From contig JBEKLU010000016.1 in the NCBI GenBank assembly GCA_050010035.1, forward strand, positions 1 through 64,000: DNA of 64,000 nt. The letters run 5' to 3'. Both the position numbers and the translations under genes were made by a program. Of this stretch, positions 8,411 to 16,328 are shown in pieces. Source of the stretch: Roseiarcus sp050010035 (GTDB taxonomy: Bacteria; Pseudomonadota; Alphaproteobacteria; Rhizobiales; Beijerinckiaceae). The notes beneath the pieces were generated by a model. The model was given only the letters and a program-made list of their open reading frames with translations. It was not told the origin of the DNA and made no database searches. Each line of letters begins with the position of its first letter. Position 1 is the stretch's first letter.

Positions 8411-9298
8411 TCAGGCCGGTTCGGCGGTCGCGAACAGCGCCCGGTCGAGCTCGATCTCGCGCTCGAACTCGACCGGCCCGGTCATCAGGACATGGCCGTC
8501 GCTTTCGCGCCAGTGAATCGTCAATTGGCCGCCGGGCAGCCTGATCCGCGCCTCGCGGCCGGTGAGCCCGAGGCGCGCCGCGGCGACCAGCGTCGCGCAG
8601 GCGGCCGAGCCGCAGCCGAGGGTCGCGCCGACGCCGCGCTCCCAGACCCTCAGCGCGATCGCGTCGCGCGCCAAGACTTCGGCGAACGAGGTGTTGGCCT
8701 TTTCAGGAAACATGGGATGCGTCTCGAAGCGCGGCCCGACGATTTCGAGCGGGACCGCGGCAACGTCCTTCACCCAAAGAATCGCGTGCGGATTGCCCAT
8801 GTTGACGACGCTGGCCGGGCCGAAGTCGGGCGCGCCGGCGAGGGCGAGATCGACCCGGCGCGTGTCGGCGACTTCGCTGGCCAGGGGGATTTCGTCCCAG
8901 GCGAGACGCGGCGCGCCCATGTCGACGCGCCAGAGCCAGGGACCCAGGCGCTCACAGGCGATCAGCCCCGCTTTCGTTTCGACCGTCAGCCGCCGAGCGC
9001 CCGACTGGCGCGCCAGCCGGTCGGCGACGCAGCGCGTGCCGTTGCCGCAGGCGCCCGCTTCGCTGCCGTCGTTGTTGTAGATGCGCACGAAGGCGGCGCT
9101 CGAGGGATCGCGCGGGTCGCCGAGCGTCATCAACTGGTCGAAGTCGAGGCCTGCGGCGCGATGGATCGCGCGGATTTCCACGGGCGTCGGCAAGATCGCC
9201 GCGCCGCGCAGGTCGAGCACCAGAATCTTGTTGCCGACGCCGTTCATCCTGGCGACGCGGCGGCCCGCCAGCGGGCTGGAAATTGTCGAAATGTTCAG
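8411..9298 (-). CDS. dapF: Diaminopimelate epimerase, probable non-AUG start
   Basis: DapF interconverts LL- and meso-diaminopimelate for lysine and peptidoglycan synthesis. Both catalytic cysteines are present, in ACGNGTRC and GCGSAAC. The first ATG (9247) would begin at MNGVGN, which cuts off residues that normally precede this motif. The frame stays open upstream to the stop codon of the DciA-like gene (9311-9313). A strong SD (GAAGGAG) is followed by CTG AAC ATT, so a CTG start at 9298 (295 residues) is likely; an ATT at 9292 is the alternative. The gene is co-directional with the DciA-like gene and 12 nt downstream of it. Confidence 0.88.
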   Translation of the reverse strand: MNISTISSPLAGRRVARMNGVGNKILVLDLRGAAILPTPVEIRAIHRAAGLDFDQLMTLGDPRDPSSAAFVRIYNNDGSEAGACGNGTRCVADRLARQSGARRLTVETKAGLIACERLGPWLWRVDMGAPRLAWDEIPLASEVADTRRVDLALAGAPDFGPASVVNMGNPHAILWVKDVAAVPLEIVGPRFETHPMFPEKANTSFAEVLARDAIALRVWERGVGATLGCGSAACATLVAAARLGLTGREARIRLPGGQLTIHWRESDGHVLMTGPVEFEREIELDRALFATAEPA

Positions 9299-9310
9299 GG
9301 TCTCCTTCGG

Positions 9311-9817
9311 CTAGCGCGTCCGCCCCGCCCTGTCGATCGCCCTCGCGCCGAGCTTCGTCAAGGCCTCCCGAAGCTCCTCGTCCTCGATTGGAGCGGCCAG
9401 CGCGCTCGCCCGCGCCTGCGCTTCGGCGCTCGGCGCCGGCGCGGCGCGGCGCTTGTCTTTCGTCGGCGCCAGCGGCCCCTGGCGAAAAGCGATCTTTTCG
9501 ATGCACCGCCAGCCCAGGTGCGCATTGACGCGCTCGACGATGATCGCGCTCGCATGCTGGGCTTCGAGCGCGAAGGCGCCGTCGACGCGCAGCACCAGGG
9601 TCGCGGGGGCCGTCTCGTCCGGGCCGCGCTTCGCGCCGCGCGGCGGCCATCGGATCTGGATCGGCCGCGCGTAGCGGGCGATTTCGGCGCCGACGATCTC
9701 CGGCCAATGTGTGACGAGGCTCATCTGCCCGAGCCCGCGCGCGGCCAGGGTCGGCTCGACGACGCCGTTGAGCAGCGAGCCGAGTTGCGCGGCCAAGCCG
9801 CGCGCCGGTTTCGTCAT
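9311..9817 (-). CDS. DUF721 / DciA-like protein
   Basis: The 168-residue protein has the DUF721 (DciA) domain in its first 110 residues: an N-terminal helix, the segment LVTHWPEIVGAEIARYARP, then a beta-rich part ending in VERVNAHLG. DciA proteins help load the replicative helicase DnaB; other DUF721 members are uncharacterised. The C-terminus is Ala/Arg-rich and probably disordered. The ATG at 9817 is preceded by GAGAG. Only 27 nt separate it from the divergent mutY, so the two promoters must overlap. Antisense frame within mutY extends this ORF upstream but has no homology. Confidence 0.8.
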   Translation of the reverse strand: MTKPARGLAAQLGSLLNGVVEPTLAARGLGQMSLVTHWPEIVGAEIARYARPIQIRWPPRGAKRGPDETAPATLVLRVDGAFALEAQHASAIIVERVNAHLGWRCIEKIAFRQGPLAPTKDKRRAAPAPSAEAQARASALAAPIEDEELREALTKLGARAIDRAGRTR

Positions 9818-9844
9818 CGCGCTCTCGAGGGTAGAGTCCGCTCC

Positions 9845-10981
9845 ATGGACGACAATGTAAGCCCTCCCGGGGCGCGTTTGAAGCCGCGCGAGATCGCCCG
9901 CCGGGTACTTTCCTGGTGGGACGTCCACCGGCGCGACCTGCCGTGGCGCGCCGCGCTGGGCGAAACGCCCGATCCCTATCGCGTCTGGCTGTCGGAAATC
10001 CTGTTGCAGCAGACCACCGCGAGCGCAGCGGTGCCCTATTTCCAAGACTTCGTCGCGCGCTGGCCGCGCGTCGAAGCGCTGGCCGCCGCTTCGCTCGACG
10101 AGGTCATCAGCGCCTTCGCCGGGCTCGGCTATTACGCCCGCGCGCGCAATCTCCACGCCTGCGCGCGGGAAGTCGCGCGGCGCGGCGGACTTTTCCCGCG
10201 CAATGAGGCGGCGCTGCGCGCGCTGCCCGGCGTCGGCGCCTACACCGCGGCCGCGGTGGCGGCGATCGCCTTTGACGAGAAGGCGGCGCCGGTCGACGGC
10301 AATATCGCGCGCATTCTGGCGCGGCTTTACGCCTTGGAGGCGCCGTTCGCGCGCTCGCGCCGGGCGATCGCCGAGGCGGCGGCGGCGCTGACGCCCGCCG
10401 AGCGCCCCGGCGACTTCGCGCAGGCGCTGATGGACATCGGCGCGACGATCTGCCGGCCGCGCCGCCCCGATTGCCCCGCCTGTCCGCTGCTCGGGAGTTG
10501 CGCGGCGGCGCGCGCGGGCGAGCCCGACGCTTATCCCAGGCGCGCAAGCGCCAGACCCAAGCCGGAACGCGTCGGCGCGGCGTTCTTCGCGCGACGCGCC
10601 GACGGCTCGATCCTGGCGCGGCGGCGCCTGCCCGAGGGGCTGCTCGGCGCGACGCTGGAATTGCCGGGCGGGCGGTGGGAAGCGGCCGAGCGCGGCGAGG
10701 TCGGCCTCGCCGAGGCGCCGTTCGCGGCGTCCTGGCGGCGCCTGCCGGGCGAGGTCGAGCACGCCTTCACCCACTTCGCCCTGCGGCTGACGCTCTACGC
10801 CGCCGAGGTCGGCTCGAGCCCGCCGACGGCCGAGGGCATGATCTGGATCGACCCCGCCATGGCCGACGCGGCGGGCTTCTCCAGCCTGATGCTGAAGGCG
10901 ATCGCGCACGCCCGGCGCTTCGTCGAGGCCGGCGCGCTCAATAAGCGTTCTTATGGGCGCTCACGCAAAGAGCCGTCATGA
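9845..10981 (+). CDS. mutY: A/G-specific adenine glycosylase
   Basis: MutY removes adenine mispaired with 8-oxoguanine. The 378-residue protein shows LLQQTTASAAVPYF near residue 55, the helix-hairpin-helix LPGVGAYTAAAVAAIAF, and the catalytic Asp in VDGNIARIL. The [4Fe-4S] ligands are in the C-x6-C-x2-C-x5-C segment starting CRPRRPDCPAC. A NUDIX-like C-terminal domain follows, with the 8-oxoG-recognition region near ELPGGRW. The first ATG, 9845, fits family length. The last 44 nt overlap, on the opposite strand, the 3' end of the sugar transferase gene. Confidence 0.95.
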   Translation: MDDNVSPPGARLKPREIARRVLSWWDVHRRDLPWRAALGETPDPYRVWLSEILLQQTTASAAVPYFQDFVARWPRVEALAAASLDEVISAFAGLGYYARARNLHACAREVARRGGLFPRNEAALRALPGVGAYTAAAVAAIAFDEKAAPVDGNIARILARLYALEAPFARSRRAIAEAAAALTPAERPGDFAQALMDIGATICRPRRPDCPACPLLGSCAAARAGEPDAYPRRASARPKPERVGAAFFARRADGSILARRRLPEGLLGATLELPGGRWEAAERGEVGLAEAPFAASWRRLPGEVEHAFTHFALRLTLYAAEVGSSPPTAEGMIWIDPAMADAAGFSSLMLKAIAHARRFVEAGALNKRSYGRSRKEPS

Positions 10982-12431
10982 GGACGATCTTGACGTCGAG
11001 CCACAGCGACCAATTGTCGACGTAATAGAGATCGTGCTCGATGCGCGCCTGCATGCCCTCGTCGTTGAGGATTTCGCCGCGATGGCCGTTGACCTGCGCC
11101 CAGCCGGTGATGCCGGGCTTGACGTTGTGGCGGCGCGCGTAGCGCGAGATGCGCTCGACATAGCGCTGATCGTGGGCGAGCGCGTGCGGGCGCGGCCCGA
11201 CGATCGACATTTCGCCCTGGAGGACGTTGATGAGCTGCGGCAGCTCGTCGATGCTGTAGCGCCTGAGAAAGGCGCCGACGCGAGTGATCCTGGGATCGGA
11301 GCGCGTCGCCGCCTTCACCTGCGCGCCGTCCTCCATCGTCCGCATGGTGCGGAACTTGAAGATGCGGAACGGCTCCTGGTTGAAGCCGTAACGGGTCTGC
11401 CGGAAAAGGAGCGGCCCCGGCCCTTCCCAGCGGATGCACAGCGCCACGACGGCGAAGAGCGGCGCGAGCGCGACGAGGCCGAGGCTCGCGGCGACGAGAT
11501 CGAAAGCCCGCTTTTCCGCCCTTTGCAGCCGCGTCAGCGGCGGCCGGGTCAGGCCGAGCCCGGTGATGCGGCCGAATTGGACGATGCGCGCTTCCCGGAA
11601 GCGTTCGAGAATGGCTTCCGCGCCGAGATGGATCTCCGCCGGCGTGCGCAGGAAGACGTCGACGCAGGCCTCGATCACGTGCGTGCGCGACCAGGGAACC
11701 GCGATATAGATGTCGTCCGGGCGGCGCATCCGCACGGTGGCCGCGGCGAGCGCGAGATCGTCGGTCAGATAGGCCTGATTGTCGCGCAGCGCGATCATCG
11801 CCGCGATTTCCATCCGATCGGCGGTCGGATCGAAGCGGGACGCGAGCTGCGACAGCGCGTCCTCGAAGCCGACGACGACGACGCGCCGCGGCCGGATCAG
11901 TCCGGCCCGTCGCGTTCGCTCGACGGTCTCGACGAGGGCGAGGCGGGCCGCGAACAACGCGAGAAATCCGGCGACATAGAACACGCCGACGGCGCCGCGC
12001 GAGAAATCGCTGGAGGTTCGCGTCGCGAAGCCGAGCGCCAGCGCGCAAAGAAAGGCGAAATTCCACACCGAGAAGCTGCGGGAGAATTGGCCGCCGCGCG
12101 AGGCGTAGCCCTCCAGCCCATACTCGCCTCTTTGCACGCCCGCGGCGATCACGATCACGCCGACGATCACGCCGACGCTCGTCGCCGATTCGACCGGCGG
12201 CATGCGCCCGAGCGTGACGAAGCGATAGAGCGCGCTCGAGACCGCCGCGGCGCTCACGATCGCCGTGGCGTCGAGCAGCGCGGCGAGATAGGCGAAGCCG
12301 ATCGAGGCGATATCGTCGAACGCGCGCGACCGCCGTTGCGGCCGCGGCAGCGCGCGCGCGCCCGGCGCGCGCGCCGGCGGGCGCGCCAGGCGCCGCGCCA
12401 AGCGGTCGATTTTGACCTGGGCGTGTCTCAT
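10938..12431 (-). CDS. Polyprenyl-phosphate sugar phosphotransferase (WcaJ/ExoY type)
   Basis: It would transfer a hexose-1-phosphate from a nucleotide sugar to undecaprenyl phosphate, the first membrane step of exopolysaccharide synthesis. The 497-residue protein has about four N-terminal transmembrane segments and a central nucleotide-binding-like region. A fifth membrane segment (LVAASLGLVALAPLF) leads into the bacterial sugar transferase domain, with FRIFKFRTM, SIDELPQLINVL and MSIVGPRP. The ATG at 12431 was chosen because homology starts near it; an ATG at 12479 would add 16 Arg-rich residues. No other polysaccharide genes are nearby, so it is probably an orphan initiating enzyme. Confidence 0.88.
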   Translation of the reverse strand: MRHAQVKIDRLARRLARPPARAPGARALPRPQRRSRAFDDIASIGFAYLAALLDATAIVSAAAVSSALYRFVTLGRMPPVESATSVGVIVGVIVIAAGVQRGEYGLEGYASRGGQFSRSFSVWNFAFLCALALGFATRTSSDFSRGAVGVFYVAGFLALFAARLALVETVERTRRAGLIRPRRVVVVGFEDALSQLASRFDPTADRMEIAAMIALRDNQAYLTDDLALAAATVRMRRPDDIYIAVPWSRTHVIEACVDVFLRTPAEIHLGAEAILERFREARIVQFGRITGLGLTRPPLTRLQRAEKRAFDLVAASLGLVALAPLFAVVALCIRWEGPGPLLFRQTRYGFNQEPFRIFKFRTMRTMEDGAQVKAATRSDPRITRVGAFLRRYSIDELPQLINVLQGEMSIVGPRPHALAHDQRYVERISRYARRHNVKPGITGWAQVNGHRGEILNDEGMQARIEHDLYYVDNWSLWLDVKIVLMTALCVSAHKNAY

Positions 12432-12633
12432 TTCCGGACAGATTCTCGCGAACGGCCTTGCGCGCCTCGATCGCCGCAATCCACGCGCCAGGCGGCGGAC
12501 GCTCCGAAAGGGGTTGCGGCAACGCGCCGGTAATGGTTAAGCCTTACGTTCCATCGCAGCCGCCAACGCCCGCAATCGGCATCGTCCGAAGGCCGGGCGG
12601 GCGTTGCGGATCGGACGAGGCCGCCCCTACCCC

Positions 12634-13437
12634 ATGACCGTGATCGTGCCGCCGCCGACCTTCCAACCCGACTTGCTCGGCAAGTTCGGCCACGTGTCGG
12701 CGTGGGTCTTCGATCTCGACAATACGCTCTATCCCCCCGATTGCGGCCTGTGGCCCGCGATCGAGGAGAGGATCACGCTGTTCCTGATCGGCCGCAGCGG
12801 GCTCGACGGCCTCTCCGCGCGGGCGATGCAGAAATATTACTACCACCGCCACGGCACCACGCTGCGCGGGCTGGTCGACGAGAACATCGCCAGCGCCGAC
12901 GAGTTCCTCGAATTCGTCCACGACATCGACCGTTCCGCGCTCGCGCCCAATCCGTCGCTGGCGCGCGAAGTCGGGCGGCTGCCCGGACGCAAGCTGATCT
13001 TCACCAACGGCTCGCGCGATCACGCGCTGCGCACGGTCGCGCAGCTCGGCCTCGAAGGCCTGTTCGAGGACGCCTTCGACATCGTCGCGGCGGGGCTCGT
13101 TCCCAAGCCCGCCGACCTCGCCTATGAAACGTTTTTCAAGCGGCACGACGTCGACCCGGCCTGCGCGGCGATGTTCGAGGACCTGGCCAAGAACCTCCGG
13201 GCGCCCAAGGCGCGCGGCATGACGACGACCCTCGTCGCGCCCCGGCCCGGACAGGCCGACCATCGCGAGGCGGCCGATCACGATCGCTTCGAATCCGACC
13301 ATGTCGATTTCGTCACCGACGATCTCGTCGCTTTTCTCGCGCGGGTCAACGCGCAGCTCGCCGCCGCGCGCGAGTCGGCGGCGCCGCTCGAAGCGGAGCG
13401 AACGGCCGAGGCGCAGGCGGCGGCGAAATCCGCGTAA
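12634..13437 (+). CDS. HAD-family pyrimidine 5'-nucleotidase-like phosphatase
   Basis: The 267-residue HAD hydrolase has motif I DLDNTLYPP at about residue 29, motif II in FTNGSRDH, and late acidic motif residues in FEDLAKN. The DLDNTLYP form is typical of the SDT1/PhoG-like pyrimidine 5'-nucleotidase group, which removes phosphate from UMP or CMP. This would fit the nucleoside genes in the window, but the substrate is inferred. An Ala/Glu-rich tail of about 40 residues is extra. The ATG at 12634 is chosen because the HAD fold begins shortly after. The gene is convergent with the methyltransferase, one nucleotide apart. Confidence 0.85.
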   Translation: MTVIVPPPTFQPDLLGKFGHVSAWVFDLDNTLYPPDCGLWPAIEERITLFLIGRSGLDGLSARAMQKYYYHRHGTTLRGLVDENIASADEFLEFVHDIDRSALAPNPSLAREVGRLPGRKLIFTNGSRDHALRTVAQLGLEGLFEDAFDIVAAGLVPKPADLAYETFFKRHDVDPACAAMFEDLAKNLRAPKARGMTTTLVAPRPGQADHREAADHDRFESDHVDFVTDDLVAFLARVNAQLAAARESAAPLEAERTAEAQAAAKSA

Positions 13438-13438
13438 C

Positions 13439-14152
13439 CTATTCCACGCTCGATCCTCGTGTGCGCTTCCGCGCGACCGCGACCAGACCCGCGACGCCGA
13501 ACGGCAGCGCCTGCGCGGTTACATCGACGTCGGCGCTTCCGAAGCCGGCGCTCTCGAGCAGATGCGCCAAGTCGGCGCGATCGAAAGTTCGGTGCGTGTC
13601 GGGTCCGGCGAACGGCCATTTCTCCATCGTCGGGCGATCGGTCGCGTAGACCGCGACGCTCCCGCCGCCGCGCAGCACCCGATAGACGTCTCGGATGTCG
13701 CGACCGCCGCGATCGAAGAAATAGACGACGTTGACGAGCAAGATCTTGTCGAAGGTCTCGTCGGCCCAGCGCAGCGGGCTGAACGGGCCCTGCGCGAGCC
13801 CCATGCGGCCCGCGGCGATCGCCGCCCGGTTGCGGCGAGCGGCCTGATCGACCATTCGCGACGACTGATCGACGCCGAACACCTGGCCGTCGCCGACGCG
13901 TGCGGCCAGGGCCAGCAGGCCGTGTCCGGGGCCGAAGCCGAGTTCCAGAACCCTGTCTCCCGGACGTGGATCGAGCGCTGTGATCGCGGCTTCGTACGGC
14001 TTGGCGTTGATGATCGCCATCAGCCAGCCGAAGAGCGAGCCGGCCGGGCCGGCGGGGCAGCGCAACTGCCTTCCGACGGCTTCCGCCCACAATCGCCTCT
14101 TGGCCGGCGCGAGCGCCCGGACGGGCGCCCCGTCCTCTCTTGCGTCGCTCAC
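13439..14152 (-). CDS. Class I SAM-dependent methyltransferase
   Basis: The 237-residue protein has the SAM-binding glycine motif VLELGFGPGHGL at about residues 73-84, then VFGVDQSS (acidic residue of motif II) and LLVNVVYFF. The GTG at 14152 is chosen because it overlaps the stop of the upstream TPR gene (GTGA), indicating translational coupling. The longer frame upstream of it runs through that gene and has no homology. It is the last gene of the six-gene minus-strand cluster starting at 18363. The substrate is unknown; the MAIINAKPYEAA segment before motif I resembles small-molecule or lipid methyltransferases. Confidence 0.85.
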   Translation of the reverse strand: MSDAREDGAPVRALAPAKRRLWAEAVGRQLRCPAGPAGSLFGWLMAIINAKPYEAAITALDPRPGDRVLELGFGPGHGLLALAARVGDGQVFGVDQSSRMVDQAARRNRAAIAAGRMGLAQGPFSPLRWADETFDKILLVNVVYFFDRGGRDIRDVYRVLRGGGSVAVYATDRPTMEKWPFAGPDTHRTFDRADLAHLLESAGFGSADVDVTAQALPFGVAGLVAVARKRTRGSSVE

Positions 14153-14817
14153 GACTTGTCGCGAATCTTGTCGAGCAACTCCTGGATGACCAATCGACGA
14201 TTGCTGTCCCACAAGGGACGATCGGAATGCACGGGAATCTCCAGGGCGTGCTTGAACGCCGCGTTCGCTTTCGCGAACTCGTTCTGCGAATAGAGAAAAT
14301 CGCCATAGAAGTACCACGCGTCCAGCCCGTTCGGCGCGGCGTTGGCGGCTTGCTCGAGCAACTGACGCGCCTTGTCTTTGTCGCCAAACCCGATGGGGAA
14401 TCCGGGAACCCGGTAATAGAGCACGCCGAGGCTGGTCGGCGCCCCGGCGTCGAGAGCCGCGGCGTCCATCGCATCCGCCTTCTCGAGGATGTCGCGGGCG
14501 CGCTTGGCGAGGCCGAGCGCCGAAAACGGACCGGCCATTCCGGCCCGCTCGCTGGTGATGATGCCGTCCCAGATCAGGGCCTCGACCTTATCGGGGAACT
14601 GCGCCGCCGTAGCGTCCGCTTCGACGCCCAGAGCGTTCATCAACTCGGTCTGTTTGCCGCCCTCGGGAACGTCGAACTTGATGCGCTCCCATGCCAATTG
14701 CAAATGATGGACGGTTGCCTCGAGCTTCGGGTCGCCGGCGGCGAGCGCGGGCGGCGCCGAGAGGCTCGCCGCCGTGAGCAAGCCTGCGAGCACAATGCTT
14801 CGTGCCGTTGTCAACAT
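14149..14817 (-). CDS. Periplasmic TPR-like protein
   Basis: The 222-residue protein starts with a Sec signal peptide (positively charged start, hydrophobic stretch, cleavage near PALA-AGD at about 26). The mature part is helical with at least two TPR-like helix pairs: one near LGVLYYRV..KARQLLEQAANAAPNGLDAWYFYGDFLY and one near EFAKANAAFKHALEI. It sits between the SDR and the methyltransferase in the cluster and overlaps the latter by 4 nt. It may be a scaffold or stress-envelope component. I do not recognise a named family and assign no function. Confidence 0.8.
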   Translation of the reverse strand: MLTTARSIVLAGLLTAASLSAPPALAAGDPKLEATVHHLQLAWERIKFDVPEGGKQTELMNALGVEADATAAQFPDKVEALIWDGIITSERAGMAGPFSALGLAKRARDILEKADAMDAAALDAGAPTSLGVLYYRVPGFPIGFGDKDKARQLLEQAANAAPNGLDAWYFYGDFLYSQNEFAKANAAFKHALEIPVHSDRPLWDSNRRLVIQELLDKIRDKS

Positions 14818-14858
14818 GAGAAGCGCCTTTCCTTTGGACAATGCGTGAGGGGGATGCG

Positions 14859-15638
14859 TCAAACGGCGTCGGGAACCGGGCGTCGCGCCATGGCGCGGTC
14901 GATGACGCGCGGAAACAAACGCTGGATCAGGACGAAGAGCTTTTCCGGCCCTTTCGGGTAAACCGAATCGCTGCCCTTCTCGACCGCGCGCCAAATCCGG
15001 CGCGCCACCTGCTCGGGCGCGTCGAGCGTCATTTTCGAAACGGCGATGAGGTCTTCGAAGGCCGCGGCCGCGTCGGTTTTCGTCGCGCGCGGCGCGGCGT
15101 AGGTCACGGCGATCCCCGATTCGGCCCACTCCCGGCGAAGGGCGATGGAAAAGCCGCGCAAGGCGAATTTCGAAGCCGAATAGGCGGCGAAGCCGGGATA
15201 GGGGATGTCGCCGAACACCGAGCCGATATTGACGACGCGCGACGGCCTCGCCGTCGCCAGCAACGGCGCGAAATCGCGCGCCAGCGCCATCGGGGCGATG
15301 ACGTTGGTCCGGAAGATGCAGTCGAGCGTCTCGTCGTCGGTTCTCTCCAAGGGTCCGCCTTCGACCACCCCGGCGTTGTTGACGAGGATGTCGAGAGCGC
15401 CCCAGGCGTCGGAAATTTCCGCAACGAGGCGGCGTCTGTCGGCGCCGAGGGTGACGTCGGCGGGCAAGATCAATGCGCGCGGGCGCACGCCGATCGCCGA
15501 GGCCGTCGCGACGAGCGCCTCGCTGCGGCGCCCGCAAAGGGCGACCCTCATGCCGCGATTCGCCGCCTCGATCGCCAACGCGCGACCGATGCCCGAACCG
15601 GCGCCGGTGATCAGGACCCGTTTCGATTCAAGCGGCAT
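14859..15638 (-). CDS. Short-chain dehydrogenase/reductase of the 13-20 kb cluster
   Basis: The 259-residue classical SDR has the cofactor motif TGAGSGIGR at about residue 12, NNAG near 88, and the catalytic Ser (NIGSVFG) with YSASK near residue 152-156. The C-terminal extension (LFVLIQRLFPRVIDRAMARR) is basic and hydrophobic, as in SDRs acting on lipids at a membrane. The ATG at 15638 is chosen at the start of homology and lies inside the end of the oxidase gene (11-nt overlap), so the two are coupled. In context it probably reduces or oxidises an acyl-derived intermediate made by the ligase and oxidase upstream. Confidence 0.87.
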   Translation of the reverse strand: MPLESKRVLITGAGSGIGRALAIEAANRGMRVALCGRRSEALVATASAIGVRPRALILPADVTLGADRRRLVAEISDAWGALDILVNNAGVVEGGPLERTDDETLDCIFRTNVIAPMALARDFAPLLATARPSRVVNIGSVFGDIPYPGFAAYSASKFALRGFSIALRREWAESGIAVTYAAPRATKTDAAAAFEDLIAVSKMTLDAPEQVARRIWRAVEKGSDSVYPKGPEKLFVLIQRLFPRVIDRAMARRPVPDAV

Positions 15639-16296
15639 GGGAAAGTTCCCCCTGCGCGCCGAGGTCGCGGAAAATGTCGCCGTAGAGGCGGTAGAAAATC
15701 CGCACGCTGTCGACGACGATTGCTTGCGTCGCTTCGTCGTGAAAGCCGTCGACGAGCGTATGGAAGAAATCGACGTGACTCTTGTCGAGCGAACCGTGCG
15801 AGCGAAGATAGGAAAATCCGGCGTCGCCTTTGACGGCGAGCGAATTTTGCAACGCGTCCGCCAAGCGGTCGGCGAGCAGCACGGACATGCCCTCCAGGAC
15901 ATGAACGCTGCCCAACAGCGCGTAGGGGCTCACATGCTCGATCGCGTAATAGGAATAGCCGACCATGACGCGGCAGGCCGTTCCCGCTTCTCCCTCCCGC
16001 GTCGCCTGCGCGTCGCCGCCCATGGCGCGGATGTCGTCGAGGATCCATTTCTCGTGGCCGCGCTCCTCGCGCATGTATTCGAACAGGGCGTCCTGATAGC
16101 GCTCGTCGGAAGTGCGCGAGGCCGCCAAGGCGAGCAACGGAAACGTGTGCTTCACGTGGTGGTAGGCTTGGGTGAGGAAGTCGCGATAGAGCGTTCGCGT
16201 CGCTCCCGAGCGAACCGCGTGTTGCACGATCGGTATCGCGACGAATTGATCGCGCTCGCGCGCGGTTTCCGAGAGAATTCGGTCGTAGAACGGCAT
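15628..16296 (-). CDS. Heme-oxygenase-like diiron oxidase (TenA-like fold)
   Basis: The 222-residue, mostly helical protein matches the iron-containing redox enzyme/TenA-like superfamily, which includes UndA, BesC and the SznF central domain. Candidate metal ligands form the usual ladder: E78-x2-H81 (EERGHEKW), E135 (VLEGMS) and D171-x2-H174 (DKSHVDFFH). Characterised members activate O2 to decarboxylate, desaturate or N-oxygenate fatty or amino acids. Here it lies between an acyl-AMP ligase and an SDR and overlaps the SDR by 11 nt, so an activated acyl or amino acid is the likely substrate. TenA-type thiaminase is less likely given the iron motif. Confidence 0.82.
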   Translation of the reverse strand: MPFYDRILSETARERDQFVAIPIVQHAVRSGATRTLYRDFLTQAYHHVKHTFPLLALAASRTSDERYQDALFEYMREERGHEKWILDDIRAMGGDAQATREGEAGTACRVMVGYSYYAIEHVSPYALLGSVHVLEGMSVLLADRLADALQNSLAVKGDAGFSYLRSHGSLDKSHVDFFHTLVDGFHDEATQAIVVDSVRIFYRLYGDIFRDLGAQGELSHAA

Positions 16297-16328
16297 GCTG
16301 TGCGCCTCTTGGTTGGTTGGTGGTGTCG

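Noticed and set aside
15628..16296. TenA thiaminase or thiamine-salvage role
   Set aside because: The E-x2-H, E and D-x2-H pattern fits the iron-dependent oxidase branch, and no thiamine genes or riboswitch are nearby.
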